A DNA stretch of 64,000 nt from Geminisphaera colitermitum TAV2 (GCF_000171235.2 NZ_ABEA03000161.1:35220-99219), one strand, 5' to 3'. Shown: positions 1-10,214, counted from the first letter of the stretch. Notes: a model not told the origin generated them from the letters alone. Program-made: numbers and translations.

Positions 1-2
1 GC

Positions 3-3000
3 GAGGCGACGCTTACTCCCGATACTTTTGGAAAATACTTCGAGGGCGCAACGGTGCGGGAGGCAACATCTCCGACCGCTCCGGCTGCGGAACCGGCGAA
101 GTCGGCGGAGATAGCCGCCTCTGAAACCAAGGCCACGCCTGCGGCGTCGCAATCTTCTGTGCAGGGGCCCGCCGGCGGAGCCGGGAGCGCGCCCAACCCG
201 AGGTCCGGTGCTGAAACCGGCGAGGTTCCTGCGCCAATTTCCACCACGCCGGAGACGGAAGGAGGGACGCCGGACGCTGGACGCCGGACCCAATCCCCGG
301 AAGCGGGCGAAACGCCCGCGCCACAACCTGCGCCGGCGATTCGACGTGGGGAGAACAAGCCGGCGCACTTCGTGAAGACGCTGGTGAAGGCGGTCGGGAT
401 GAAAGGATCCGACAGGGCGAGCCGGTTTTTGTTGGATTTCGCGCCGCGCCTGCACCGGGCGAATCCGGAGGCGTTCGAGCAAATGGAGGTTCACACGCTG
501 GACAACGCGCAGTGGACAAAGGCAGAAACCGGGAGCGCCACACCGGACAGCGCGGCAGCCTACAATCCGGAGACGAACACGCTCTACATCAACACGGACC
601 GGGTGAAGACAGGCGAGGATATGGTGAGAGCGGTTGTGCATGAGGGGGGGCATTTTGCGGAGGCATTCGCTCTCGGGAATGAGTTTGCACAGAATCAATG
701 GGAATCGCTGACGGATGCGCAGCGTGAGGCGTCGGCGATGGAGTATAATCCCGGCGATAGGCGCAAGGGCTCCGAGTTGAAGGGCGACATCAGTGCGCGT
801 TCGGAGTGGGTGGCGTTCCAGTTTGCGCGGGTGATTCGCGGAGACACCGATCAGATGAATCCGCAGATGCGGACGAAGTTGCAGCGGTTTTTGACTGCCG
901 TGCGGGATTTGGTTCGCAGGTGGTATTCAAAAAATCAGGACATCACGACGGCGGAGCTTGACCGCAAGATTCTGGAGGTGATGGGGTTTTCGGAGGACGG
1001 GAAACGCATAAAATCAAAGAAGGAACCGGCTCAGCAGAGCGCAGTTCCTTCAATCCCCACTGAAGGGGCCGCGGAGTCTCCGGTTGCCCAGGTTGCCGCG
1101 AGCGAGGGAGAGTTTGCGCCGGGGCCCGTGGTGCGGGCAATCCTTGAAAACCGGCCCATTGATGAGGATTTTTCGCCAGTTGACCGGATTCGCGAGAATC
1201 TGCCCGATGCCGACGAGACGCTTGATCCAGATGCGGTCGGGGGGGCGAATAGTCAGATTGTCACGGATGATCCGGAGGCCGGGAACATGGTTTCGACGGT
1301 GCCAACGGAAGAGGGACCGGTGGTTGAGGCGAGGCAAACGGAACTAGCAGCAGAGACAGAAGCGGGCGAAACGCCCGCGCCACAGGTTGCGCCCAAACCG
1401 GCGAAGAAGCCGCGTGCGAAGAAGGCGAAAGGGTTGTCTGACGCGGACCGGGCGGAGAATTTTTTCAGGGCGGACCGGGTTATCCCTAGGGCCGGCGGCG
1501 GATTCGACAAGGTGGTGGATTTTACTCGCGGCGAGGATGGCAACTGGTCGGTGACGGTGTGGCGGGTGAACAAGGACGGAAGCCCGATCAAGGGGGAGCG
1601 GTTGCGCGAGCATTCGACGTTCCCGGATGAGCGGGCATTGCAGGCATGGGAGAAGGAGAATCCGGCGGGGAAGCCCGGTATGCTGGGTTCGCCGGCAGTA
1701 GGGCAGACGTTGCGGGAGGCGGATGCCACGATGGTCGAGGACAAGGGGGAAAAGCCTTTGCTCGACACGGCGAACACCAACGCGGAGATCATCAAGCTGG
1801 CCGCCATCGAACTCAAGTCGTGGCCGGAGTCGGTCAAGGCCGCCGACGGCAGCGGGATCGACATGAGGGTGGCCGACAAGGGGAGCATGAGTGCCCGGGT
1901 GTGGCATCTGATCCGGGAGAGCCAGGGCAACACGCTTCACCGGTTGAAGGCCGGATGGTTGCCGCGCGTTCCGGAAACATTGAAAAATGCCCAGGTGAGA
2001 CTGGTGGACGAGCGGGACAATACCCGCGTATTCGTGCGCAAATACGAGGGGGGGATTCATCACGCGGTGGTTGTCAGGCCGGACGGAAGCATTGCGGAGC
2101 AACGGCCGTTCGAGGGGAGCCTGACGACGCAATTCCCCGTCACGAAGGGGGATTTTCCGCGAAGCCGTCAGCAATACATGCGGGTGGACTGGGTTCACCC
2201 CGATATTGAAGACAATGGGCTACGCCGGACCGCACCCAAAGCGACGCCTCCCGACACAACTTCCGGCTCAGGCCGGGAGGAATTCCGCCAAAACCCTGAC
2301 ACGGAGGGCGGGCGGGGTCAAGTCTTGGGTTCGCCGGCCGTAACGCCGCCGGCGGCGGCAGAGATGGAGAAGGAGCCGGGGCCGGGCAGGGAATTCAGCC
2401 GATTCCCGGACAGTCTGCGGGATCGCGGGCAGCCGGTGGAGCAGATCGAATACGATGTGCGCCATCAGGAGGACGTGGCGAAGGAGGCCAAGCGGATTAT
2501 CAAGGATCGAAGTGAGGCCGGAGCGGAGGCGATGGCCTTGGATCGGGGTTCCGGTCTGAATGGCGATGTGCGGGTGGGCATCATCGGAGAACTGATGGGG
2601 CGGCGCGCGGCGGAGTTGAAGGATGCCAAGACACCCGCCGATGTGGAGCGGATCACGAGGGAGCTAAACCGGCTGGCAGGCGCGGCGCAGCCGACGCTTG
2701 CGACGGAAGCAGGGCAGCAGATTGCGATGTTTGCGCACATGTATCGGGATCAGCGGGTGGCCGCGCCGGCGGAATATGTGAAGGCGGTCCATACGCGGCA
2801 GAACAACCGGATGGGGAAGGCGGCAACGGAGGCCGTGGACGGGGCGGCAGACGAGTTGAACAAGGCTTCACGCAAGGCAGTCGGGAAAGCGGCCGAGGAA
2901 ACGGAAAAGGGGTTGCGGACAGTGAAGGTGAGCAAGGCGATCTGGCAGCAGTATCGCGAGGACGCGGCGCAAAAGATGGTGGACATGGTTGACCGGGTGG

Positions 3001-5636
3001 CGGACGAAAAATCGCCGAAATCGCCGTTGCAGGAGTTTGCCGGGCGTATCGTGAAGGAGATGCAGGCGAGAATGGAAGGCGTGATGCCGAAGACTCCGGA
3101 GGCTCCGGAGGCTCCGGCGGTAGAGTTGCTGCGCGAGGCGATGGCGAACCGGGAAAAATACGGCGAGGTTTTTGAAACGGTGCGCGAGACGTTCGTGAAG
3201 GAGTTTGGCGAGGGGTCGCCTGCGGTGCGGGAGATTGACCTGGCGCTGGCGAACATCGGGGCGCGGCCGTATTCGGATGCGTTGCTTGACCGGGCGATCC
3301 GCGAGGCGCACCGGACGATGCGGGTAAAGGTGCGCGACTTGGCGAGGCAGCATATGACGCGGGTGGATGTGCACGCGGAAGGGCTGGCGGCTGACTTGGT
3401 GAAGCAGGCGGGGTTGACGGGCGCGGACGCGGATCGGGTGGCGGCGGAGTTCACGGAGCGCGTCAAGGGGATGCTCGGCGAGGAGCGCAGGAAGGCGCTG
3501 AAGCAGATGAAGGAGCGGATCGACACTCCGAAGGCGCGGAGGGTGTTGAATGTGATCGAGCGTTCCGGGGTTTTGAATAATCTGGGGGCGCTGTCACGCG
3601 CTGATATGCGCGATGTGGTGGCGAAGCAGTTGAAATTGCCGGAAGTGACGCCGGGGCAGATGAAGAAGATCGCGGTGATCGCGGACCGGATCGAGACGGC
3701 GCCGAACTCAACGGCAAAGGCGCGGGCGCAATTGGATTTGCTGGATGAAATGAGGCTGGTCCGTGGCGTGGGGCGGGTGGATATTGCGATGGCATTCTGG
3801 TATGCGAATTTGCTTTCCGGATACACGACCCAACTGGTCAATGCGACGGGCAACGCGATGCTGGGGGCGTTGCAACTGGCTTCGGTGGCAGTGGCCGATC
3901 CGAAGCGTGCGGGAGATGCGGTGCGGGGTTATCTTGAGGGGGCCGGGACGGGGTTTGCGGATGCGCGTTCGATCATGGGCCGGGGGTTTGGAAGCAAGGA
4001 ACTGGTGGCGGCGTCGAACAATGACGTGAGCGGCGGCGAGAATGTGAAGACGGGCGAGGGAAGCAATGTGCTGGAGATTGTGGCGCGCGGTGATGCCGGG
4101 GGGCGGGTGTCGCAGGCGGTGGCGAAGCCGTTGCGGTATGTTTACCGGGTGATGCGGGCCATCGACTCGATTTTTTACCATTCGGCACGCGAGGCGCACA
4201 TGCGGGTGGCGGTGGCGAAGTTGCTGGAGGGGAAGTTTTCGGGGGCGGAGTTGCGGAAGCGTGTCCGGGAATCGCTTGGGACCGCGCCGGACCAGTTGTT
4301 GCGGGCCAGGCGGCAGGCGGAGGCGGAGGGATTCTCGGGGCATGATCTTTCGCAGCGGGTGTTTGACTTGATGCAGGAGCATCGGGTGCGCGGGCTTGGC
4401 ACCGAGACGCTGGCGAGCGCCGTCCATTTTGGTTTGGAATCGACCTACAACCAGAAGCCGGAGGGCTGGGCGGGTGTGCTGGCCGGCGCGGTAAGCGACG
4501 CGGCGGAGAGCTTCAAGCCCGGCGGCGTGCCGGTGCTGAAGGCATTTTTGCCTTTCCTGAAGGTGCCGACGAACGTTTTCAACACGGCGCTCAATTTTAC
4601 GCCGGTGGGGTTGGCCCGGGCCAGATTGGGCGTGGTGACACAGGAGAGGGCTGCGGACGGTTCGCGTGTGCGGAGGGAGTTTAACTCCGAAGAGCGGGCG
4701 CGGCTGGCGGTGCAGTCAATCGCGGGGTCGGTGCTGCTTACGTCGCTGGGTTTGCTGGCGTATGGTTCGGGGGATGACGATGAGGAGCCGTGGTTTTCGA
4801 TCACGGCGAGCGGGCCGTCGGATTACCGGCATCGCCAGCAACTGGAGGGGGCGGGGTGGCGGCGCAACACGATCAAGCTGGGGAAGGTGCGCATCCCTTA
4901 TCAGGATTCGCCGCTGAATGTGCCGCTGGCGCTGGTCGGCAGTTATTTGGATGCGTTGCGTTACGGGAAGGAGAAGGAGGAGACGGTGGCGGCGCGGGCC
5001 ATCGGTGCGACGCTTGGGGCTTCGCGGGTGATTTTTGACACGTCGATGCTTTCGGGGATGGGGCAGTTGATGGACATGGTGCAGGGGAAGGCGTCGCCGG
5101 ATGCGGTGACACGGTTTCTGGCGAGCGTGCCGTCAAATGCGCTGGTGCCGGGCGTGAACTTGATGCGGCAGGTGGACAGGACGATCAATCCGAAGGTTTA
5201 CGAGACGGACGGGCCACTGGGTGCGACGGGGGCGCAGTTGCCGTTTGTGCGGGCAACGGGGAGCGTCAAAACGGATATTCTGGGCGAGGAGGTGGAGCGG
5301 TCGCCGCTGGAGCGGTTTGTCCACATGGAGGAAGGCGATCCACTGCGCGAGGTGCTGAAGGATAAAAAGCTGTTCATCACGGTGCCGTCGAAGAGCACGA
5401 AGCTGGGCAACCGGCAGATGACGGATGTGGAATACCGGCACTATGTGCAGATCAGCGGGCGGGGTATCGCACGGCGGTTGAGGCCGCTGGTGCCGGCGTT
5501 GAGGCGGTTGCCGGCGGAGTCGGCAGAGAAGCTGGTCACGGCAGTGACACGGGAGGAGCGGGATCGGGCGAAGGCGATGCTCCCGGCATTGATGCGCCAG
5601 CCGGGGGTGAGATTTAATCCGTTCGATGCGGATTAG
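3..5636 (+). CDS. Large polyvalent phage protein with N-terminal metallopeptidase-like domain (5' end outside window)
   Basis: The frame is open from the left edge, so the protein starts upstream; the GTG at 54 is only the first internal start-like codon. About 1,877 codons are visible. Residues given from the GTG: a domain at about 100-310 carries HEGGH (196-200), a zinc-metallopeptidase-like motif. Pro/Ala/Glu-rich linkers follow, then long charged helical stretches (about 780-1,250). The C-terminal part opens with WYANLLSGYTTQLVNATGNA near 1,250 and contains hydrophobic segments, as in large polyvalent virion proteins that are packaged and injected with phage DNA. It is transcribed towards the leftward structural genes. 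The role as an ejected internal virion protein is inference; the peptidase activity is a motif-based guess. The linkers twice contain GETPAPQ, encoded by a palindromic genomic repeat. Confidence 0.6.
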   Translation, partial: EATLTPDTFGKYFEGATVREATSPTAPAAEPAKSAEIAASETKATPAASQSSVQGPAGGAGSAPNPRSGAETGEVPAPISTTPETEGGTPDAGRRTQSPEAGETPAPQPAPAIRRGENKPAHFVKTLVKAVGMKGSDRASRFLLDFAPRLHRANPEAFEQMEVHTLDNAQWTKAETGSATPDSAAAYNPETNTLYINTDRVKTGEDMVRAVVHEGGHFAEAFALGNEFAQNQWESLTDAQREASAMEYNPGDRRKGSELKGDISARSEWVAFQFARVIRGDTDQMNPQMRTKLQRFLTAVRDLVRRWYSKNQDITTAELDRKILEVMGFSEDGKRIKSKKEPAQQSAVPSIPTEGAAESPVAQVAASEGEFAPGPVVRAILENRPIDEDFSPVDRIRENLPDADETLDPDAVGGANSQIVTDDPEAGNMVSTVPTEEGPVVEARQTELAAETEAGETPAPQVAPKPAKKPRAKKAKGLSDADRAENFFRADRVIPRAGGGFDKVVDFTRGEDGNWSVTVWRVNKDGSPIKGERLREHSTFPDERALQAWEKENPAGKPGMLGSPAVGQTLREADATMVEDKGEKPLLDTANTNAEIIKLAAIELKSWPESVKAADGSGIDMRVADKGSMSARVWHLIRESQGNTLHRLKAGWLPRVPETLKNAQVRLVDERDNTRVFVRKYEGGIHHAVVVRPDGSIAEQRPFEGSLTTQFPVTKGDFPRSRQQYMRVDWVHPDIEDNGLRRTAPKATPPDTTSGSGREEFRQNPDTEGGRGQVLGSPAVTPPAAAEMEKEPGPGREFSRFPDSLRDRGQPVEQIEYDVRHQEDVAKEAKRIIKDRSEAGAEAMALDRGSGLNGDVRVGIIGELMGRRAAELKDAKTPADVERITRELNRLAGAAQPTLATEAGQQIAMFAHMYRDQRVAAPAEYVKAVHTRQNNRMGKAATEAVDGAADELNKASRKAVGKAAEETEKGLRTVKVSKAIWQQYREDAAQKMVDMVDRVADEKSPKSPLQEFAGRIVKEMQARMEGVMPKTPEAPEAPAVELLREAMANREKYGEVFETVRETFVKEFGEGSPAVREIDLALANIGARPYSDALLDRAIREAHRTMRVKVRDLARQHMTRVDVHAEGLAADLVKQAGLTGADADRVAAEFTERVKGMLGEERRKALKQMKERIDTPKARRVLNVIERSGVLNNLGALSRADMRDVVAKQLKLPEVTPGQMKKIAVIADRIETAPNSTAKARAQLDLLDEMRLVRGVGRVDIAMAFWYANLLSGYTTQLVNATGNAMLGALQLASVAVADPKRAGDAVRGYLEGAGTGFADARSIMGRGFGSKELVAASNNDVSGGENVKTGEGSNVLEIVARGDAGGRVSQAVAKPLRYVYRVMRAIDSIFYHSAREAHMRVAVAKLLEGKFSGAELRKRVRESLGTAPDQLLRARRQAEAEGFSGHDLSQRVFDLMQEHRVRGLGTETLASAVHFGLESTYNQKPEGWAGVLAGAVSDAAESFKPGGVPVLKAFLPFLKVPTNVFNTALNFTPVGLARARLGVVTQERAADGSRVRREFNSEERARLAVQSIAGSVLLTSLGLLAYGSGDDDEEPWFSITASGPSDYRHRQQLEGAGWRRNTIKLGKVRIPYQDSPLNVPLALVGSYLDALRYGKEKEETVAARAIGATLGASRVIFDTSMLSGMGQLMDMVQGKASPDAVTRFLASVPSNALVPGVNLMRQVDRTINPKVYETDGPLGATGAQLPFVRATGSVKTDILGEEVERSPLERFVHMEEGDPLREVLKDKKLFITVPSKSTKLGNRQMTDVEYRHYVQISGRGIARRLRPLVPALRRLPAESAEKLVTAVTREERDRAKAMLPALMRQPGVRFNPFDAD

Positions 5637-5644
5637 GGACGGTG

Positions 5645-5932
5645 CTATTCACACGTCATTTCCAACTTGATCGCGAAGACTCCGCTTTTCCTTTTTGTGC
5701 TAAGTATCTTGCACTTGTAGGTGAGGCCTTCCACCTCAATGAGGAGCTTAAACGCTTTGATTTTTGCGTCTATTATCGCTTCTTCGCGCGTTTCTTTCCA
5801 GTCGCCTTGAACTATCACTGTTTGGGGAGGGCGAGTCGAGTTTTGGGCGTTGGCAAGCGGGGTGCAGATAAACATACCCAAAACGAGAAGGAAGGTTAAT
5901 TGCCGGAATCTGTTTTTGGTAAGAAAGATCAT
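5645..5932 (-). CDS. Small secreted protein of unknown function
   Basis: This 95-residue protein has a clear signal peptide: KNRFRQ, a hydrophobic core LTFLLVLGMFICTPL, then a likely cleavage after ANA|Q. The mature part is short and charged, with two Cys (in YKCKI and near the C terminus) that could form a disulphide. It is markedly more AT-rich than its neighbours and lies tail-to-tail against the giant protein, 8 bp from its stop. The base composition and isolated position suggest a 'moron' gene or recent acquisition carried by the prophage. I do not recognise the family. Confidence 0.55.
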   Translation of the reverse strand: MIFLTKNRFRQLTFLLVLGMFICTPLANAQNSTRPPQTVIVQGDWKETREEAIIDAKIKAFKLLIEVEGLTYKCKILSTKRKSGVFAIKLEMTCE

Positions 5933-5984
5933 AATCCCCTTCTGCTTCGTCTAAAACCGATCGCAGACAAGCACAAAATAGCCG

Positions 5985-6368
5985 TCACCATCCCCAACCG
6001 CCCCGGCCACCGCCCCAGCCATTACCGTAACCGTAGCCGTAGCCACCAGCGCCGCCGAGTTCGGTATCGGCGATGTCGAGGATGGTGGTGCGCAGGGCTC
6101 CGCGTGGGGCCGAAGGCGTCATGTAGGTGGGTTCGTCGTCGGGGGGAGGGGGGAGTTGCGGGGCGGACTGCGGCATGGCCGCCGCCATCGCAGTCGCGTT
6201 TGATCTGGCTTCCTTGCGGGCGGATTTGCGGGTTTCGTAGGCGGCGTGCCTGGCGTCGCGAGTCGCCCGCCAGTCCTCCGAGAGGGTGTCGCGTCGGGTG
6301 GATTTCGCCGCCGCCTCGGTGTCGCGTCGGGTGGCCGCGTTGGTCTTGGTTTCTGTGTCTTCGGCCAT
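5985..6368 (-). CDS. Hypothetical phage protein with Gly/Tyr/Trp-rich tail
   Basis: 127 residues: a charged, Ala/Arg/Thr-rich helical N-terminal two-thirds (ETKTNAATRRDTEAAAKSTR), a Pro-rich patch, then a low-complexity C terminus of Gly, Tyr and Trp (GYGYGYGNGWGGG). It is the last gene of the leftward structural operon, 13 bp downstream of the 948-aa protein. Disordered small proteins at this place in phage operons are often minor virion or assembly factors, but nothing identifies this one. Confidence 0.5.
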   Translation of the reverse strand: MAEDTETKTNAATRRDTEAAAKSTRRDTLSEDWRATRDARHAAYETRKSARKEARSNATAMAAAMPQSAPQLPPPPDDEPTYMTPSAPRGALRTTILDIADTELGGAGGYGYGYGNGWGGGRGGWGW

Positions 6369-6381
6369 GTTCTCGTCTCCT

Positions 6382-9228
6382 TTAGCCGATTTCGCCGGGC
6401 GGCTTGGCGTCGTCGCCGAGCGGGAAAATGGGGGTTTGCTTCGGTATCTCGGACGTCACTACCGTGTGCCGCCAGTATTGCTTGCCGTCCTCACCGACGA
6501 ACGCGGGCTCTGGCTTGCTGCTGAGCGTCCATTTTTTGTTGTCGGGTGCGGGCGGACCGCCCGAGACGATTATGACTGGTCCGGTGCGGTAGCCAAGCGA
6601 GTCCCACAAGCCGAACGAGTTGCCCAAACTCCATGTGTTGTGGCCGCGGTATTCAGGATCGAAGGCACTGGTGCGCCCGTCGATGACGGCGATGGGGACG
6701 GTGGAAGGTTGGGGGGATGGGCCGCCTCCTGTGATGTCGCCGTTTCCGCCCCAGTGGATGCCGCCATCGCCGGGATCGCCTTCTCCTGCCATCTCGGCAT
6801 CGGTATAGACGCGGTAGCCTTTCAGGTGAGTGATTTCATGCACCGGCGAGTCGCCGCTTGAGAGATATGAAAGCTGCTGAATGGCCCAATTATCCGGGTT
6901 CCAGAGGGGTGCTTCGGGGTTGTCCTCCATGTCCGGTGATTCCGAGTAGCGAATGGAGACGGTCGCCTTCACCATGATCTGCACCGGGGGTGAGGTCATC
7001 ACGTTGAAGTCGTAGTGTATCGGCATTTTCTGGATGACGAGCCCGCCGCCGGGAAGCGGATCAATGGTGTCGCCCGCCTTCAATCCGAACTGGCGCTTGA
7101 AGAAGTAGGGGCGAGCGCGTCCGGGGTAGGTGAATTGCACCATGTCGGTGAATTCTTGCGCCATGCCGTCGGTGGGGTCGCCGCCGTTGGCGGTCTGCAT
7201 CCAGCGGAGTTGACGCATGGGGTAGCCTTGCACGTTGTCGGTGTCGTCCGATATAAGGATGCCGGGAATGTCGCCGTCCGCCGCATCGGCGATGCCGGAG
7301 GCGTTGACCTCATCGCGGCCCCATAGGAAGGTCTCGATGAGGAGTTCGCGGAGGCCGCCGATGCTGGGGAGTTGGCGCGTGCGACGGCGGACGAGGCCGG
7401 GCTGCAGGTAGGTGAGGGTCAGGCGGGCGATGGCGTGATTGCTGCCTGCGCGGGAAACGCCTCCGAGGGTGAGCTCGGCGCTTTCGCCGTCGATGGTGCT
7501 GTATCCGATGGTGATGTCGTCGGCCTCGGGCAGTGCCGTGCCGCCTTTGGCGACGAGTCGGACAATCATGCGTTCGAGGCCGTTCATCTCCCAGTCGCTG
7601 ATTGTAGGTCCGACCTGCGTCCATTCGGCGGTAGCTTCCTGAAAGCGAAGCGTCACCGTTTTGTATCCGTAGGCGGAACCTTCGCGGCGGCCCGCGTAAA
7701 CGAAGCGTTCGGATTCGGCGAGGTGGGGGGAGCCGTCGGGGGCGGTGGCCGCGCCTTCGCCTTCCTCGCCCTCGGTGTCGGTGTCGATAATGGGTTCGCA
7801 GGCGTCGCCGACGGCGGGGAAGTCGTCGTTGTCGGGTGTGACAAAATACAGGTAGGTGGCTTCGAGTGTTTTGCGGCCGTCCTCGTCCTCGGTCAGCTCA
7901 ATCTTGCCGCCGACGATCCAGCGGGTGGACCAAACGACATAGCCATCGGAGTCGGACCAACTCTCGCTGGCCTTGAGTGCGCCGGCCATCGGCATCGGGG
8001 TCGGGTTCTGCGGTTGCGCGCCCTCGGCAGGGGCGACGTAGGGGGATAGGTAGCGGGTGTTGTAGGCGCGCAGCCCGCCGGTGACGCCGGTGTCGAGGTC
8101 GCGGGAGATGAGCCCTTCGCCACGGGCAAATTGGTAGGTGCGCGTGGGCGCGCCGCCGGGGTCGTCCACGCCCTGATCGACGGCGACGAAGCCCTCGGGC
8201 GTGGGCGGGATCATGCAGAAGGCCGTGATGCCGCGCAGGGTGAGCTTGCCGTTGTTGCGCACGTTGTCGCTCGTGCGCAGGATGCCCGGCTGCTTGTAGG
8301 TGAGGACGCGGCGGGAGATGGCGACGGACGAGCCTTCGCCGCTGATCCGGAAAAGTTTCAGGTCGGTGCCGCCGTCTGGAGTGGTGCTGGTGCCGACGGT
8401 TGGCACGTCGCCGCCGGTGATGTATCCGATGCGCACTTGCACGATCTGGATCGTTTTGAGTCCGTCCGCTGCGGTAGCCGGGATGGCCGGTCCGACCTGC
8501 GTCCACTCGGCGGTGGCTTCCTGAAATTCGCGGGTAATGGTGCGCACGGCTGCGCCGCCGCCGCGTTGCTCGCCAGTGTTGACGTAGTGCACGCCTTCCA
8601 CGGTGATGAGGTGCGTGCCGGCGACAGGCTCGTTGTAGGTGACAGTTGCTTTCTGGATGAACGTCCGCCTGCGGCGATGGCGGTTGTCCTCATCCTGCCA
8701 GACGTCGTCGCCTCTGCCGGTCTCGTTCGCGCCGTCGATCAGGGGCTCCACGGCATCGCTGGCGATGGCGTAGCGGCGGGTGATGCGGCGGAGTGTGCCG
8801 TCGTTGTCGCAGGTTTCGCTCGACATGACGGCATCGGTTCGTCCCGGAGGGGTGGTTATGCCACGAACGCCTTCTGTGCGCGGTCCCGTGGAAAATTGGA
8901 TGAACTGCGCCTCAAGGTAATCGCGTCCGTCCTCGCCGATGATTTCGCGGAGTTTGCCGACTTGGGTTTCGTCGGTGGGGTGGATCTCTTCGTAAACGCG
9001 GGCGAGGTCGTGTTCAACGCCTTGATCCGGGGCGAAATCGAGTTGGGGTTGCTCGATGAGGAGGCATTGCGTGTATTTGACGTCGGGCGTTCCCCAGGGG
9101 AGGAAGACGGTGTCAAGGCTGGCTGGATCGGCAGCGTCGCCGCGAACTTCGTAGAGCCGGATGATGCGGAGGCGTCTGTCGGGGAGTTTGACGAGGCGGG
9201 GGCGGCCTTTGGGACGGAGCAGCGACAT
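6382..9228 (-). CDS. Large phage structural protein with internal duplication, probably tail-associated
   Basis: 948 residues, in the structural operon downstream of the neck-like and capsid genes. It contains two copies of a module of about 110 residues. Each begins with FQEATAEWTQVGP, continues through a (V/I)x(I)GY(I/S)T segment, and ends in LTYKQPGI / LTYLQPGL followed by a RG(I)- or RE(L)-containing strand. The rest is beta-rich with many Gly/Asp/Thr and no signal peptide or membrane segment. The length, repetition and position fit a tail or tail-fibre-like virion component. I do not recognise the family. Confidence 0.55.
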   Translation of the reverse strand: MSLLRPKGRPRLVKLPDRRLRIIRLYEVRGDAADPASLDTVFLPWGTPDVKYTQCLLIEQPQLDFAPDQGVEHDLARVYEEIHPTDETQVGKLREIIGEDGRDYLEAQFIQFSTGPRTEGVRGITTPPGRTDAVMSSETCDNDGTLRRITRRYAIASDAVEPLIDGANETGRGDDVWQDEDNRHRRRRTFIQKATVTYNEPVAGTHLITVEGVHYVNTGEQRGGGAAVRTITREFQEATAEWTQVGPAIPATAADGLKTIQIVQVRIGYITGGDVPTVGTSTTPDGGTDLKLFRISGEGSSVAISRRVLTYKQPGILRTSDNVRNNGKLTLRGITAFCMIPPTPEGFVAVDQGVDDPGGAPTRTYQFARGEGLISRDLDTGVTGGLRAYNTRYLSPYVAPAEGAQPQNPTPMPMAGALKASESWSDSDGYVVWSTRWIVGGKIELTEDEDGRKTLEATYLYFVTPDNDDFPAVGDACEPIIDTDTEGEEGEGAATAPDGSPHLAESERFVYAGRREGSAYGYKTVTLRFQEATAEWTQVGPTISDWEMNGLERMIVRLVAKGGTALPEADDITIGYSTIDGESAELTLGGVSRAGSNHAIARLTLTYLQPGLVRRRTRQLPSIGGLRELLIETFLWGRDEVNASGIADAADGDIPGILISDDTDNVQGYPMRQLRWMQTANGGDPTDGMAQEFTDMVQFTYPGRARPYFFKRQFGLKAGDTIDPLPGGGLVIQKMPIHYDFNVMTSPPVQIMVKATVSIRYSESPDMEDNPEAPLWNPDNWAIQQLSYLSSGDSPVHEITHLKGYRVYTDAEMAGEGDPGDGGIHWGGNGDITGGGPSPQPSTVPIAVIDGRTSAFDPEYRGHNTWSLGNSFGLWDSLGYRTGPVIIVSGGPPAPDNKKWTLSSKPEPAFVGEDGKQYWRHTVVTSEIPKQTPIFPLGDDAKPPGEIG

Positions 9229-9230
9229 GG

Positions 9231-10172
9231 TTAGCGGAGGCCGGGGCGGGCGATGCCGGAGAATCGTTTCTGCGGCCTGGCGCTCGCCGAGATGATTTCG
9301 CGGGCTTTGTTGGCTTCACGGATGAGGCCTTGTTGATTTTGCCCGGTGTATTTTTTGTAGGTTACGCCCCATTTTTCGCGGGCAATGGGGAGAAGGATTT
9401 GGTCGATGAGGTCGCCGAGGATGCGGGGACGGTCAGTGTCGTTGACGAGTTTTTTGGGGAAGACTTGGGCCCGGGCGGTGACGATGGTGGTTTGCGCAGG
9501 GAGGGGGAGGATGATGAGGCGGCGAAGGGCCGGTGCGCCTTCGAGGAGGGCGTCGGTTTCGACACGGTAAAAGAGCGGGGTGCCGGAGGGGTAGGCGTTG
9601 CCGCCGAAGTCGGCGCGGATGTGGTTGGCCGTGCCCGGATACGGATGGAAGTCGCCGCGCTGGATGGAGCGGTAGTAGATTTCCGTCTCGCGGTCTGTCA
9701 TGGGCGAGAGCGGGCCCCAGCCGAAGACTTCAGGAGCGCCGAGTATTTCGGACACGTCGGGGGGGAGGGGAAAGGCGTTGTGATGGAGGGTGGCGGTGTG
9801 CGTGCCGGTGGCCTCCATCGCTGGCTGCAAGAGGTGGTGGACGTTGGCGGTGTCTTTGCCGGCGTAGGTGTAGAAGTGCTGGCCGATGGCAATGATGCTG
9901 CCGGTGCAGTCGGCGGTAAAGTCATGGCCGGTGACGACGGTCTCGCCCTCGGAAAGCTGGATCGTGATGGTTTGCGGCTGGCGAAACCGGCATGGCACCG
10001 AGCGCCGCGCCCATTCCGGAGCGCGTCCGTCAACGGGGCGGTAGATTTCGAGCAGGGCTTCGTTGATGACCTGTTTGCACAGGTCGAGGTCTTCGTCCAA
10101 GTCGGCGGCGGTGGCGCGGCCAGCGAGGACGGCAAGCTGTGTCTGGAGGTCAAGGAAGTCGCCAGCGGACAT
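9231..10172 (-). CDS. Putative neck/head-tail adaptor protein
   Basis: 313 residues, start MSAGDFLDLQTQL, two bases upstream of the 948-aa gene. The N-terminal region is helical (DLQTQLAVLAGRATAADLDED, then DLCKQVINEALLEIYRPV), followed by beta-rich sequence and a basic C terminus (RPQKRFSGIARPGLR). Helical N-termini with a conserved 'KQVINEA' patch and placement after the capsid gene fit adaptor or neck proteins of podovirus-like phages. This is a positional inference; there is no diagnostic motif. Confidence 0.4.
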   Translation of the reverse strand: MSAGDFLDLQTQLAVLAGRATAADLDEDLDLCKQVINEALLEIYRPVDGRAPEWARRSVPCRFRQPQTITIQLSEGETVVTGHDFTADCTGSIIAIGQHFYTYAGKDTANVHHLLQPAMEATGTHTATLHHNAFPLPPDVSEILGAPEVFGWGPLSPMTDRETEIYYRSIQRGDFHPYPGTANHIRADFGGNAYPSGTPLFYRVETDALLEGAPALRRLIILPLPAQTTIVTARAQVFPKKLVNDTDRPRILGDLIDQILLPIAREKWGVTYKKYTGQNQQGLIREANKAREIISASARPQKRFSGIARPGLR

Positions 10173-10214
10173 GGGAGGAGGATGCGCCCCATGTGGCTTA
10201 TGGGGCGGATGGGT

